64,000 nucleotides of DNA from an uncultured Eubacteriales bacterium. Lineage in GTDB: Bacteria; Bacillota; Clostridia; Lachnospirales; Lachnospiraceae. A program made the position numbers and the translations under genes. The DNA lies in contig URND01000003.1 in NCBI GenBank assembly GCA_900549105.1, forward strand, positions 9,678 through 73,677, given 5' to 3'. The first letter of the stretch is position 1; the number at the start of each line of letters is the position of its first letter. This document shows positions 24,956 to 34,036 of this stretch, in pieces. The notes under the pieces are model-generated. The model saw nothing but the letters and a program-made list of their open reading frames with translations. It had not been told where the DNA came from and ran no database searches.

Positions 24956-26932
24956 ATGTACGCAGCATTTCTTAATGTTCTTATGAACAGCCGCATGGAA
25001 AAAAATCAAATTGAGGAGCTTCCGATTCCCGAAAACCCGGATTTTGAAACCGCCCGCTGCAGTGGTTTGGGCGAGTTGCATCCTGGAAAAAATGTCATTA
25101 AAGTCCAACAGTATTTTGAATATTTAAATCCAAATCCGGGGACAGCAGAGGGGACTCTCTGCATCGCCTTTATCTCGGACAGGGATACCCCCATAGAAAT
25201 TCAGGAAAATGACGGCTATGTCTTTTACAGCGAAGTCGCCGAACCTGTCGGAAACGGCGGGGGACAGGCCCGTCAATACATTTATCTGCCTCTGGTTAAA
25301 TACGGAAAAAACGGCTTTAACTATGGGACAAAGCCCGATACCGCAAAGTTTCGGTTCCGGCAGGGAGAGACCCTCTGCGATGTGGAACTCATCGTTGTTC
25401 CAACGATTGGCGAAGAAGCCTATCATGCCATGATAAATGATTTGCTTTCGATTCATTTTCAATTGGTTTATCGAAAAAACGAAAAAGAAAAGCGGGAATA
25501 TCTCTCCGACTGCCAGAGGGAACTGGAATATCTCAACAGTCAGGTTTATGCCCTGTCAAAAATACTGAAATCCCTCAGCCGGGAACCTATGGCCGATATT
25601 GGGAAAGAGAGAGCCCGGATGCCTTTCCGCTGTGTAAAGCATTTGGACGCCAATGTCATCATGGATCACTATGTTTTGCAAAAGCCAAAGGTGCGTACAC
25701 AGATTCACAAAAAGAATTTTAATATCTATGAAAATCAGAAAATCGGAACCTATATATGCCTTCTGCTGAAACAGTTGGATATCCTTGAGAAAAAAATTGT
25801 GCGGGGAGACATGGAATATCAAACGGAAGAAAAGGGACGTCTTCTGCAGAATCAACAGTTAAAAACACAAATTCAGCAGATGCGGGCCAGACTGAACAAA
25901 TTTCTGAAATCCGATATCTTTAAGGGAGTCAAACCCGCAGGCAAAGCCTTATATCCGCTCCACACCACCAATCTGTTCACAAATCATCGAAGCTATGCGA
26001 AGGCTTTTCAGCTAATGCGAAATTACGAAAAGGTCGGCAGATTATTAGAGGCGCGGGCGCCATATTACTCCTGCGCCAAATCCTCGGAAATATATGAGTT
26101 ATGGTGCTTTTTTAAAATTCTTGAACTTCTCATGGTGGAATACGATTATCAGATAGTCAGGGTTACTGAAAAAAATGATAAAACGAAGCCTTATCAGTTT
26201 CAGGCGGTAAATCCGTCCAAAAGGATTTCCGATTATATTGAACAGTTTTTCAGAGGGCTGGAAAAGCCGGAAAGCAATGCCGAAGCTTTCTATGATTTCA
26301 TCGTTTATCTTGAACAGAGGGACAATCCCGAACACAATATTTATCTGGGATATAACTGCAGCCTGAGCGCAGCCCAATCCAAAACGGTGCGGCCCGATAT
26401 TCTTATGATTGTGGAGCGCAAATATATATTCACCTGCGATGCCAAATATAAGAATTACCGGGAATCCTTTATGGGAATGAAAGAATGGTATGTTGATTTA
26501 TTTGAATGTGCCGCCTATAAATACCAATATCGTATGGATGAGCGTCAAATGCGTTTTATTCATGAAAAAGAGCTGTTGGAAGCGGACCTTCACCAGGTCA
26601 AAAAACTTGAAAAAAGAGGCTGCTGTATTCTCACTCCGGCCCTGACCGATTCGGCGGATGTGAGTTTTTATATCGTCAGCAAAATTGAAGAAGATTATAA
26701 AAAATACCTGACGCTGCTGAAAAAGGGCCAGGTAAATATGGACTATGATGGAAATGAACGATTGAATTCAAGGGAGTACACGGAAAAGCTGTACGACGCC
26801 ATCCTTTCTTCAAAATCCACTTATGAAAACCGGATTGCCTCCGTCCGCTTTGTGCCGGGGGACATCCTTAATTTCAGAGTTTTATTCGGCGGCATTTTCA
26901 GGCAGCAATTGACGGAATTTTACCGCTTATAA
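24956..26932 (+). CDS. DUF2357 / PD-(D/E)XK nuclease (McrC-like partner)
   Basis: The 658-residue product begins directly at the McrB-like stop. It has a beta-rich N-terminal region typical of DUF2357, a long helical middle (about 180-330), and a C-terminal nuclease core KTVRPDILM...YIFTCDAKYK, with D481 and D495-x-K497 fitting PD-(D/E)XK. With the ATPase it resembles an McrBC-type restriction complex. Target modification or trigger is unknown. Confidence 0.82.
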   Translation: MYAAFLNVLMNSRMEKNQIEELPIPENPDFETARCSGLGELHPGKNVIKVQQYFEYLNPNPGTAEGTLCIAFISDRDTPIEIQENDGYVFYSEVAEPVGNGGGQARQYIYLPLVKYGKNGFNYGTKPDTAKFRFRQGETLCDVELIVVPTIGEEAYHAMINDLLSIHFQLVYRKNEKEKREYLSDCQRELEYLNSQVYALSKILKSLSREPMADIGKERARMPFRCVKHLDANVIMDHYVLQKPKVRTQIHKKNFNIYENQKIGTYICLLLKQLDILEKKIVRGDMEYQTEEKGRLLQNQQLKTQIQQMRARLNKFLKSDIFKGVKPAGKALYPLHTTNLFTNHRSYAKAFQLMRNYEKVGRLLEARAPYYSCAKSSEIYELWCFFKILELLMVEYDYQIVRVTEKNDKTKPYQFQAVNPSKRISDYIEQFFRGLEKPESNAEAFYDFIVYLEQRDNPEHNIYLGYNCSLSAAQSKTVRPDILMIVERKYIFTCDAKYKNYRESFMGMKEWYVDLFECAAYKYQYRMDERQMRFIHEKELLEADLHQVKKLEKRGCCILTPALTDSADVSFYIVSKIEEDYKKYLTLLKKGQVNMDYDGNERLNSREYTEKLYDAILSSKSTYENRIASVRFVPGDILNFRVLFGGIFRQQLTEFYRL

Positions 26933-26956
26933 TTGCCGCTCTTCTGCCCATGCCTT

Positions 26957-26985
26957 TCTGCTCCGGATTAGGATTCCGGAGCAGA
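26957..26985. terminator. Hairpin between convergent genes
   Basis: TCTGCTCCGG and CCGGAGCAGA pair perfectly around a nine-base loop; it overlaps the last codons of the ClpX-like gene and lies 25 bases after the nuclease stop. It lacks a T run, so it may act as a shared weak terminator or mRNA end protector. Confidence 0.4.
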
Positions 26986-28275
26986 TATGACGAACTCTTT
27001 TGCGTAAGGGGATTCAAAAACTAAATCGTCCAGCCGGCTTTGGAGTCTGGAGCGGATATACCGGCAGCCCAGACCGCTTTCAGCAGCGGCATCCGCCCAG
27101 GCGCGCCTTGTCCGCTCGTCTACAATTATGGAGATGCCCTGCTGCTTTTCGATTTTCTTTACAGGGGATATCTGACTTTCCAGAATTTTTTCCAAGTCAT
27201 CGGCGCTTAACTTGTTCAGCGTAATAATCTGCTGGATACGCCCTGCAATCTCGCGCCGGACATTGGCATAGGCGATTAAATCTTCTTCGGTACATTCGGC
27301 AATCTTGCTTTCCTTCTGAAGTTCACCGCCAAAACCGATTGTTCCGGAATCCATCGTTTTTGCCTTGAGCATCGTCTCAAAACTTCCGCAGAAAACAACG
27401 GAAACATTTGAACAGTCTACCGTATAGGAGGTATTTTTCTGCTCATCCACAAAGGTGATGGTGTCGCCGTCCATGATTTTGAGCAGCTCATTTTGAATTT
27501 TATAGGAAAAATCTGTCCCGCCGCCGCCGACGGCCGGCTCAAAAAGCTTATCCGCCTCGTCGATAACAATCACCATGGATTCGGCTTTTTCTCTCGGCTC
27601 GGAGATAAAGATGTCTTTAATATGATAGGAGCCTTTCCACCCGTCACAGCAAAGCTGAGGCCCGTTAATGATTTTTATAAAGTCAAATTTTTTGGAGAGC
27701 ACGCGCCAGATTTCGGTTTTACCGCAGCCGGTGGCTCCGGCCATCAGAATATTCCGGCTGTTATTGTGCAGATGATTATAGATAAGCATCGCTGCAGCCC
27801 GTTTAGCGGCTGTCTGCCCATAGATATTGTAATCCAGATAATTATAAATACTCTGGGGCGTCCATTCAAACTTATTCTCATCAAATGGAGTTCCCCCAAA
27901 GGCCGGTTCGAAATTATCATCCGGGGAAGAGGCCATATTCTTTTCATCATTCAGCATATAACTGACATTTGCGGAAGCCGAAGCAAGAATCCCGGCAAGC
28001 TGACTGATTTCCTTCTCCGACAGCGGCGTTCTTGCCAATGCCTTCTGAAATACATTTCCCGCTGTACCTGTCGGCATTTTATCCCAAAAGGAAGAAAGCT
28101 GTTCAACATCGTCAAGCATCGAGCAGTACTTTTCATCAGGAATTGCATCGAAATCGCCGCTCTTGACCTGCTTTGTAAAGGTCACCGCAGGATTAACCCT
28201 TTTTGTGTGGGCGCAGCCCCTGGCAATAAGGCTGATATAGGTTTTCCAAAAATCTTTTGCTGCTTTTCTTTTCAT
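26968..28275 (-). CDS. ClpX/HslU-like AAA+ ATPase
   Basis: Start at ATG 28275 (GAAAGGGGAACAGAACATTT upstream), 435 residues; a longer unsupported frame runs to 28374. After an unassigned 140-residue helical domain come IYGQTAAKRAAAMLIYNHL, Walker A GATGCGKT (180-187), a pore-loop-like GWKG (212-215) where ClpX has GYVG, Walker B MVIVIDEADKLFEPAVG (234-) and sensor regions to an RYIRSRL helix. There is no ClpX zinc domain. It may unfold a specific protein partner, perhaps the products of the two upstream genes. Third gene of a three-gene unit. Confidence 0.8.
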   Translation of the reverse strand: MKRKAAKDFWKTYISLIARGCAHTKRVNPAVTFTKQVKSGDFDAIPDEKYCSMLDDVEQLSSFWDKMPTGTAGNVFQKALARTPLSEKEISQLAGILASASANVSYMLNDEKNMASSPDDNFEPAFGGTPFDENKFEWTPQSIYNYLDYNIYGQTAAKRAAAMLIYNHLHNNSRNILMAGATGCGKTEIWRVLSKKFDFIKIINGPQLCCDGWKGSYHIKDIFISEPREKAESMVIVIDEADKLFEPAVGGGGTDFSYKIQNELLKIMDGDTITFVDEQKNTSYTVDCSNVSVVFCGSFETMLKAKTMDSGTIGFGGELQKESKIAECTEEDLIAYANVRREIAGRIQQIITLNKLSADDLEKILESQISPVKKIEKQQGISIIVDERTRRAWADAAAESGLGCRYIRSRLQSRLDDLVFESPYAKEFVISAPES

Positions 28276-28407
28276 AAATGTTCTGTTCCCCTTTCTCAGA
28301 CTTTTTTGAATGTTTCGTACATCTATTATAAATCCTCCATTGGAATTCATCGTAAAATTTACGGTGAAAAACATTTGAAAATTTTTATTGGGCCCATCGG
28401 ATAATTT

Positions 28408-29748
28408 CTAGCCGATATGCTGCCGGTCATATTCCTTCCCATAGTTTTCAAGGCAGGCCTCCGACAACTGTTTTTCCGCCTCATTTCTCTTCGGCGCCCG
28501 ATTAAAATATTTGGAAAACAGAGAGTCCACTTCTTCCGGAAACTTTGTCAGATGGTTCATTTCCAGCTCCCGCATCAAATCGAGAGCCCTGTTTCTCTGC
28601 TCAAGATATATTTGATAAATAGAATAAAAATAATCCGCCGGTTTAAAGTCCTCCGGCATTTTTCCGTACAAGGCGTAATCCCCGGTGTAATCCGCATATT
28701 CGTAAAAAACCGAACTTGGCGTCATTGCATTATCCGAATCATATTTCAGGCTGAGCACAAGAAGTTCACAGGGGATTTTATTTTTCATAAAGCCTGCATA
28801 TCTTTCACTTTCCCGGAAAGTTTCCATGTAATCTTCAATATAATCCCTGCCGACAATACATAAAGCCACACCGGTAAGCCTGTCGTGAATCAGCGGAATA
28901 AACAGATTTCTATATTCCTCTTCACTTCTTCCCTGCTCAATCAACGTTTCATAAAAATGACAGCATTTTTCGCGGAAAGCCTCCGGCCCTGCCTCTTCAG
29001 GCAGCCCAAGCATATCCTGACACTTTTCGAGAAGCTTCATTGTCTTATCCGTCTTTCTGGCCCTCCCCGTTTCCTTAACCTGTTCCAGCGGATACAGCGC
29101 ATTATGTTTTATTTGATAACCGCTGTCATATAAAAATGTATGTACTTTAAAATGTATCAGGTTACATTCCAATAGGGCGAACAGATTATCCAGCATCTGA
29201 ATATATTCCGGCTTCTGAAAGCAGGCCTCATACGCCTCCTGCACTTCCGGAAGATTCCGGCAAAAATCTTTCAGGAGCTTTTGCAGCGCCGACTTACTTT
29301 TGCATCGGCCTCCGGGAATATTCCGGATTCTGCCGGTGCACCGGCTCTCAGAAATCAATGGAGCGGCTTTAAATCCCCGCAAAACAAAAGTCATCTTCCG
29401 ATATAACTCATCGAATTTTTCCTCATAAAAAAAAGGCGCCGAACGCCTGGCAATCGTTCGCAAAATTTCCGAGAAACATGCAAAAACTGTCTGCGGATTC
29501 GCAGAATTCTCCTGAAACAATTGATAATAATAGCAAAACCTCGGAATCGCACTCACATTGTCGGCCAATGCCTCCTGTCCGTCAGAGCCTGCTTCTTTCC
29601 TTAACCTGTCCACCGATTCCTGAATATCCTCCGTTAAAAACAGGGCCAGAACCGAGGACGTCCCTTTCAGCAGATAGTCATTTGCCAGCTTTTCAAACAA
29701 ATCATCCCTAAAAGATTTTTTATCATTTACGGGTAATGGCGTCCTCAC
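28408..29748 (-). CDS. Unrecognised protein in the ClpX-like unit (446 aa)
   Basis: No known family recognised. The product is mostly alpha-helical, with a Lys/Arg/Gly-rich patch around CTGRIRNIPGGRCKSKSALQ (residues about 135-155) and several cysteines. The start at 29748 overlaps the stop of the upstream gene by four bases. About 130 bases separate it from the ClpX-like start, with GGAGGATTTATAATAG and a tiny frame MYETFKKV in between. Its constant company with an AAA+ gene suggests a substrate, adaptor or effector. Confidence 0.65.
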   Translation of the reverse strand: MRTPLPVNDKKSFRDDLFEKLANDYLLKGTSSVLALFLTEDIQESVDRLRKEAGSDGQEALADNVSAIPRFCYYYQLFQENSANPQTVFACFSEILRTIARRSAPFFYEEKFDELYRKMTFVLRGFKAAPLISESRCTGRIRNIPGGRCKSKSALQKLLKDFCRNLPEVQEAYEACFQKPEYIQMLDNLFALLECNLIHFKVHTFLYDSGYQIKHNALYPLEQVKETGRARKTDKTMKLLEKCQDMLGLPEEAGPEAFREKCCHFYETLIEQGRSEEEYRNLFIPLIHDRLTGVALCIVGRDYIEDYMETFRESERYAGFMKNKIPCELLVLSLKYDSDNAMTPSSVFYEYADYTGDYALYGKMPEDFKPADYFYSIYQIYLEQRNRALDLMRELEMNHLTKFPEEVDSLFSKYFNRAPKRNEAEKQLSEACLENYGKEYDRQHIG

Positions 29749-30800
29749 TTTTTTGCCTCCTGATTTTTTCTGGCTATATCCAGCCCTTTGTACAACTCGT
29801 GGAACATATCGGCAAATGCCTCCGGATTCGAATACAGCGTAAGGCCGTAATTTTGCAGATAAGCTTTAAATGCAATCGGAATAATATCATTGATATGACA
29901 AAGTTCCGGCGATGTAATCTCTTTTAAATGTTCAAATGCCTGAATAAATATGTCCGGATTGGCAAAATAAAATCCCAGCCGTTCAGCTTCCTGTCTGAGA
30001 TGTTCCCGGCCTTCCGGCTCCTCCAAGTCAGAAATACGAAAACTGCAGGCCTCATCCTCTCGCTCCCAATCCTCTGACATTTCCTGAATATATTCTTCAT
30101 CCTCTTCAAGTTCTTCCCACTCGCGGTTCCATGCATCCAGCTGTTCAGGATGAATTTTCTCAAAGCCTTCATCCAACATGCGCTGAAACTCTTCCTCCGC
30201 TGCCTTACAGGCAGCCTCTGCATTTTCGCAGGAGCCGTAACACTCAATCTCCAACGCTTCATCCTGCAGATAAGGTGTCGGGAAGGATGTCCTTTTCCCG
30301 GTCAGCAGATAATAAAGAGTAGTTACCGTATAGCCGAGACTCTCCGAGACCGGATATTTGTTGGCCAAATCCTTCAGATAGAAGGCAAACCGGGAATTTA
30401 CCGTATCCCATACCTCGCTCTGCATATGGCTCATAAGGGACGAAAAGGTGTCCGAAGTCACAGAGTTCACATAATACCCTTCGCAGGAACAATCCTCCGG
30501 AAGCAGAACATAATGCAAATCCGCCTGTACCGCCCGAATACATACATAGAGCAGTGTCTTTATGTAATCCCTCTCAACCTCTGTGAGAACACCCCGGCTT
30601 AAAGGGTAAGCTTCCAAAACATCCTTCAAAAATACCTGCATATTTTTCTCCGAATAATCTCCGTCCGCATCCTGAATAAGGGAGGAAACCGTAATTTCCT
30701 CCCCATTGCAACAGACGGTAATATCATCCAACATTCTTCTTAAAGAATACTCGAGTCTTTCATTCGAATAACGAAACCCGATTTTTTCAGGAAGCATCAT
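29745..30800 (-). CDS. Unrecognised acidic protein, first gene of the ClpX-like unit (351 aa)
   Basis: Start chosen at the ATGATG at 30800 because AGAAGGAG fits it better than the ATG two codons earlier. The product is acidic, with a Glu-rich central coiled-coil-like stretch (AEAACKAAEEEFQRMLDEGF to EYIQEMSEDWEREDEACSF) and a helical C-terminus. Family unknown. It is coupled (ATGA) to the 446-residue gene. It faces the receiver/McrB cassette across a hairpin. Confidence 0.65.
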   Translation of the reverse strand: MMLPEKIGFRYSNERLEYSLRRMLDDITVCCNGEEITVSSLIQDADGDYSEKNMQVFLKDVLEAYPLSRGVLTEVERDYIKTLLYVCIRAVQADLHYVLLPEDCSCEGYYVNSVTSDTFSSLMSHMQSEVWDTVNSRFAFYLKDLANKYPVSESLGYTVTTLYYLLTGKRTSFPTPYLQDEALEIECYGSCENAEAACKAAEEEFQRMLDEGFEKIHPEQLDAWNREWEELEEDEEYIQEMSEDWEREDEACSFRISDLEEPEGREHLRQEAERLGFYFANPDIFIQAFEHLKEITSPELCHINDIIPIAFKAYLQNYGLTLYSNPEAFADMFHELYKGLDIARKNQEAKK

Positions 30801-30847
30801 TACCATCTCCTTCTGAATTATAAAATATCCAACTAATTCATAATTTT

Positions 30848-31678
30848 TCAGCTAAAGAAAACCTCATTTTTCTTCGGCTCTTTACAAAGTCCTTCCAACA
30901 AGGACACATGGGATATAAGTTCCGCATCATCGAAATATTTTGCGCCCGACGGGCAAATACGAACACAGGCGTGGCATTTAATACAAAGCCCCGGAACCTT
31001 TGTGACATCCTCGGCATCAATCGACGCCATCGGACAGGCCTTCACGCAGGCGCCGCAATTATTGCACTTCGACACATCCGTTAATGGCTTCGCCTTCAAG
31101 AAATTAGCGCGCTGGCCATCTTCCTTCAACGGCACATAATACGGAGCCCCGGCATCCCCTGATACTTTCACAGCCGCCGGTATCTCTCCAGCCTCGCCAA
31201 TCATGCGGCCAATCCGGTCTGAAAATTCCTGAATTTCAGCAATATCCGCCGCATCCGGCCGTCCTGCGCCCATTATATTCGACATCGAATGTCTTGCGAT
31301 AAACGCCCCTCCGGCGATTGTGTGGAATCCATTCTTTTCAAGGATGTCGCACAACTCTGCCAGAGAATTATCATAGCTTCTGTTTCCGTAGGTTATCACC
31401 GGAACAGCAATTGCGCCGTTTCCGATAAGCCGCGCTTTAAAATCCGGCATAATTTTGTTTGGAATCTTTCCGGCATATGTCGGAGACCCCGCCACCACCA
31501 GGTCGCCTTCGCCAAATACATATTCTTTTTGACGGCTGGCCGGCGATGTAAAATCCACCGAACAGCAGGATACCTGAAGCAGCTCCGCCAATCGGTTCCC
31601 AATCATCTCCGTTATTTTTTTCGTGTTTCCTGTTGCACTCCAATAGAGCACTGTAATTTTCTCAATGTGCATTCCCAT
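30848..31678 (-). CDS. EFR1-type flavodoxin-ferredoxin fusion protein
   Basis: The 276-residue product joins an N-terminal flavodoxin domain (ITVLYWSATGNTKKITEMIG, VAGSPTYAGKIPNKI, ITYGNRSYDNSL) to a C-terminal 2[4Fe-4S] domain (CNNCGACVKACP and CIKCHACVRICP). CAGGAGGAAATTCAT precedes the start. Family members are presumed electron carriers between FMN and Fe-S partners. It lies 47 bases upstream of the ClpX-like unit with no terminator visible, so co-transcription is possible. Confidence 0.88.
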   Translation of the reverse strand: MGMHIEKITVLYWSATGNTKKITEMIGNRLAELLQVSCCSVDFTSPASRQKEYVFGEGDLVVAGSPTYAGKIPNKIMPDFKARLIGNGAIAVPVITYGNRSYDNSLAELCDILEKNGFHTIAGGAFIARHSMSNIMGAGRPDAADIAEIQEFSDRIGRMIGEAGEIPAAVKVSGDAGAPYYVPLKEDGQRANFLKAKPLTDVSKCNNCGACVKACPMASIDAEDVTKVPGLCIKCHACVRICPSGAKYFDDAELISHVSLLEGLCKEPKKNEVFFS

Positions 31679-31837
31679 ATGAATTTCCTCCTGTTTCTCC
31701 TCCCCACTGTATATCTTTTCAGCATTTTATTTTCCCGCTGCTTATCCCATAGAAATGTCTGCCCAACATTTCCCTATGCCCATTATAGCAACTTACCCCC
31801 GCAAAATCAATCATATCAGTAAAATCATCCTCTGATT

Positions 31838-32782
31838 TTAGAAGAGCAGTCTCTGGTATACTTCCACCGCATCAAGAATATTATAGGGAGCCGTTTGATG
31901 GGAACCGCCTGCTCCTGCGGTGACAAGAATATATTCCTGCCCGCTGATTTCGGCGAGGCTTGCCAGACACAGGCCGGCCTCATCCGTATACCCGGTCTTG
32001 CCTCCAAGTATCATTTCCCCTTCGACCGATTTTCCCGCCGCCTCAATCTCTTCAACGCCCTTTGACAGGGTGCTCTGCATGTGAAAGCCCTTCGGATGGA
32101 TATTAGTCGGCCCCACATCATAGGTTTTACTTGTAAAAGCTTCCCGGAATATTTCATCGGACAGGGCATACTGCAGCAGAACCGCCATATCTTCCGCTGT
32201 TGTATAGTGATTTTCTTCATGAAGGCCTGTTGTGTTGGAAAAATGGGTAGAGTTCATCCCCAATTCTTCCGCTTTCCGGTTCATCAAATCCACAAAATTC
32301 TGTTCCGTCCCCGAAATATATCGGGCATAAGTCAGACAACATTCCGCCCCCGACGGCAGCAAAATACCGTATAATAAATCTCTGAGGCTCGCTTCCTCCC
32401 CCGGCTCAAATCCGGCCATGGAAGCGTCCTCTGCATATAAATCCGCAAACACACTTTCCTCAACCGTCACCCTTTGATTAAAATCATCCGTATGCTCAAT
32501 CGCCACAATGGCTGTCATAATTTTTGTCAGAGAAGCCGGGTACATCCGCTCTTTGCCGCCCATATCCATCAACATTTCCCCGGTATCCGTATTTACCAGC
32601 ACGGCATAGGGACTGTAAAGCTGCCCCGAACGGCCATTGGCTACCTGCACACTGTAATCCGGCATCCTCGGCGGCGCCGTCTGAATCCACTGCTTTGATG
32701 CCATATACATAGAAAATCCGGCGATAACCCCGGTCATCATAATCATTATCCAGGCAAAATATATTTTTCGTTTTAAAGACAT
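31838..32782 (-). CDS. D-alanyl-D-alanine carboxypeptidase (membrane-anchored)
   Basis: The 314-residue product has an N-terminal signal anchor (about 10-28), then the serine peptidase S11 motifs: SLTK with the nucleophile S84, SGA at 144-146 in place of SxN, and KTG at 262-264. It trims the terminal D-Ala of peptidoglycan stems outside the cell. It follows the VanRS-like pair after a terminator, which suggests envelope-stress control. Confidence 0.9.
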   Translation of the reverse strand: MSLKRKIYFAWIMIMMTGVIAGFSMYMASKQWIQTAPPRMPDYSVQVANGRSGQLYSPYAVLVNTDTGEMLMDMGGKERMYPASLTKIMTAIVAIEHTDDFNQRVTVEESVFADLYAEDASMAGFEPGEEASLRDLLYGILLPSGAECCLTYARYISGTEQNFVDLMNRKAEELGMNSTHFSNTTGLHEENHYTTAEDMAVLLQYALSDEIFREAFTSKTYDVGPTNIHPKGFHMQSTLSKGVEEIEAAGKSVEGEMILGGKTGYTDEAGLCLASLAEISGQEYILVTAGAGGSHQTAPYNILDAVEVYQRLLF

Positions 32783-32850
32783 ATTTCATTCCTCCCAATG
32801 TTCCTGTCTTTCATTTTTCCCCAAAAATATATTTTATAGAACAAAAAACA

Positions 32851-32891
32851 AAAATAACGGGTATCTCTGTTTTAGAAATACCCGTTATTTT
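32851..32891 (-). terminator. Strong terminator after the sensor kinase gene
   Basis: AAAATAACGGGTAT and ATACCCGTTATTTT are fully complementary with a 13-base loop, followed by T-rich sequence on the minus strand. It includes the last base of the kinase stop codon and separates it from the carboxypeptidase gene. Confidence 0.85.
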
Positions 32892-34036
32892 TATATATTC
32901 CTGCACGGAAGTGTCACCCGGAATGTGGTTATCTCCCGATCACTTTCCGCCGCGATGCTTCCGCCGTGAAGCTCCACGATTTCTTTTGCGATGGCAAGGC
33001 CGAGCCCCGCTCCGCCCGTATTGCTCTGCCGCGCTCCATCGAGGCGGAAAAACTTTTCAAAAATGGTTTCCAGTTTATGGGCCGGAATGGTTTTTCCGTG
33101 ATTTCTGAAGGCAATAATGATCTGTTCCTCTGCCTTTTGGACAGTCACATTGATTTCTGTTCCCGGATAACTGTAGGCGATGGCATTTTTAAGAATGTTA
33201 TTAAATACCCGGGCCAGTTTTTCCGAATCACCCTGAATAGAGATACCCTCATCCACATGCAGCTCTATACGATTATCCTTTGCCGCCAGCAGCGGATAAA
33301 ATTCATCCGCCATCTGAACAAGCATATAGGATAAATTTATCGTTTCCTCTTCCAAAACCATCTGCTGCAGATTATAACGGGTAATCTCGAAAAATTCATT
33401 GATTAATTTTTCCAGGCGCAGCGCCTTTTCCAATGTGATATGCACATATTTGGCTTTTTGCTCCGCCGGCATATCCGGCGCTTCATCCAAAAGGCTTAAA
33501 TACCCGATGACCGATGTGAGCGGTGTCTTCAGATCATGGGCCAGATAGGTGATTAAATCATTTTTCCGCTGGGCCTCGTCCCTCAACGCCTGCTCATTTC
33601 GCTGCATCCGGCTCTTAATTTCCGCTATCCGCACCGAAACTTCCGAATACTCTGCCGGGAAAACATCGGATACATCCATATCCCTTGACATGTATCTCTG
33701 AATTCTCTCTCCCATATCTGTCACGGCTGTCTTTACCTGCCTGCCCGCTTTATAGCGGGATACAAAAAATAAAATCACAAGCCACAGGCACACAAATATA
33801 AGAAATGCCCAGAAAAAGAAATGTTTAAATGCGTAGATATTTAAGTCCCGGACATACACTTCTTCCATCGTATAAGGGTCAATCACAGACTTTGGGATTA
33901 AAAACATCGCATCAAACCAATCCATGAGAAATCCATTCACGACCTTATCAAAAAAAGCATATAGCAAATGGCAGCCGATATAACCGGCCAGCAGAACCAA
34001 AAGCAGTTTTATCACTAAAAAAATCTTATTTTTCAA
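32891..34036 (-). CDS. VanS-like sensor histidine kinase
   Basis: The 381-residue product has two membrane helices (about 5-28 and 72-93) bounding an extracellular loop of some 45 residues, a HAMP-like region, the phosphorylated His in YLAHDLKTPLTS (H167), and N, G1 and G2 boxes (VFNNILKNAIAYS, GGAGLGLAIAKEIVELHGG). Order and sequence style match VanS of VanG-type systems. It overlaps the regulator gene by 11 bases. The signal is probably cell-wall stress or a glycopeptide; no van ligase genes are present. Confidence 0.88.
   Translation of the reverse strand: MKNKIFLVIKLLLVLLAGYIGCHLLYAFFDKVVNGFLMDWFDAMFLIPKSVIDPYTMEEVYVRDLNIYAFKHFFFWAFLIFVCLWLVILFFVSRYKAGRQVKTAVTDMGERIQRYMSRDMDVSDVFPAEYSEVSVRIAEIKSRMQRNEQALRDEAQRKNDLITYLAHDLKTPLTSVIGYLSLLDEAPDMPAEQKAKYVHITLEKALRLEKLINEFFEITRYNLQQMVLEEETINLSYMLVQMADEFYPLLAAKDNRIELHVDEGISIQGDSEKLARVFNNILKNAIAYSYPGTEINVTVQKAEEQIIIAFRNHGKTIPAHKLETIFEKFFRLDGARQSNTGGAGLGLAIAKEIVELHGGSIAAESDREITTFRVTLPCRNI

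Noticed and set aside
28276..28374. N-terminal extension of the ClpX-like protein to 28374
   Set aside because: The extension has no ribosome binding site and unusual composition, whereas ATG 28275 follows a GAAAGGGGAAC site.
27493..28404. 303-codon plus-strand frame opposite the ClpX-like gene
   Set aside because: Antisense to a gene with clear Walker motifs; the translation shows no domain and lacks a ribosome binding site.
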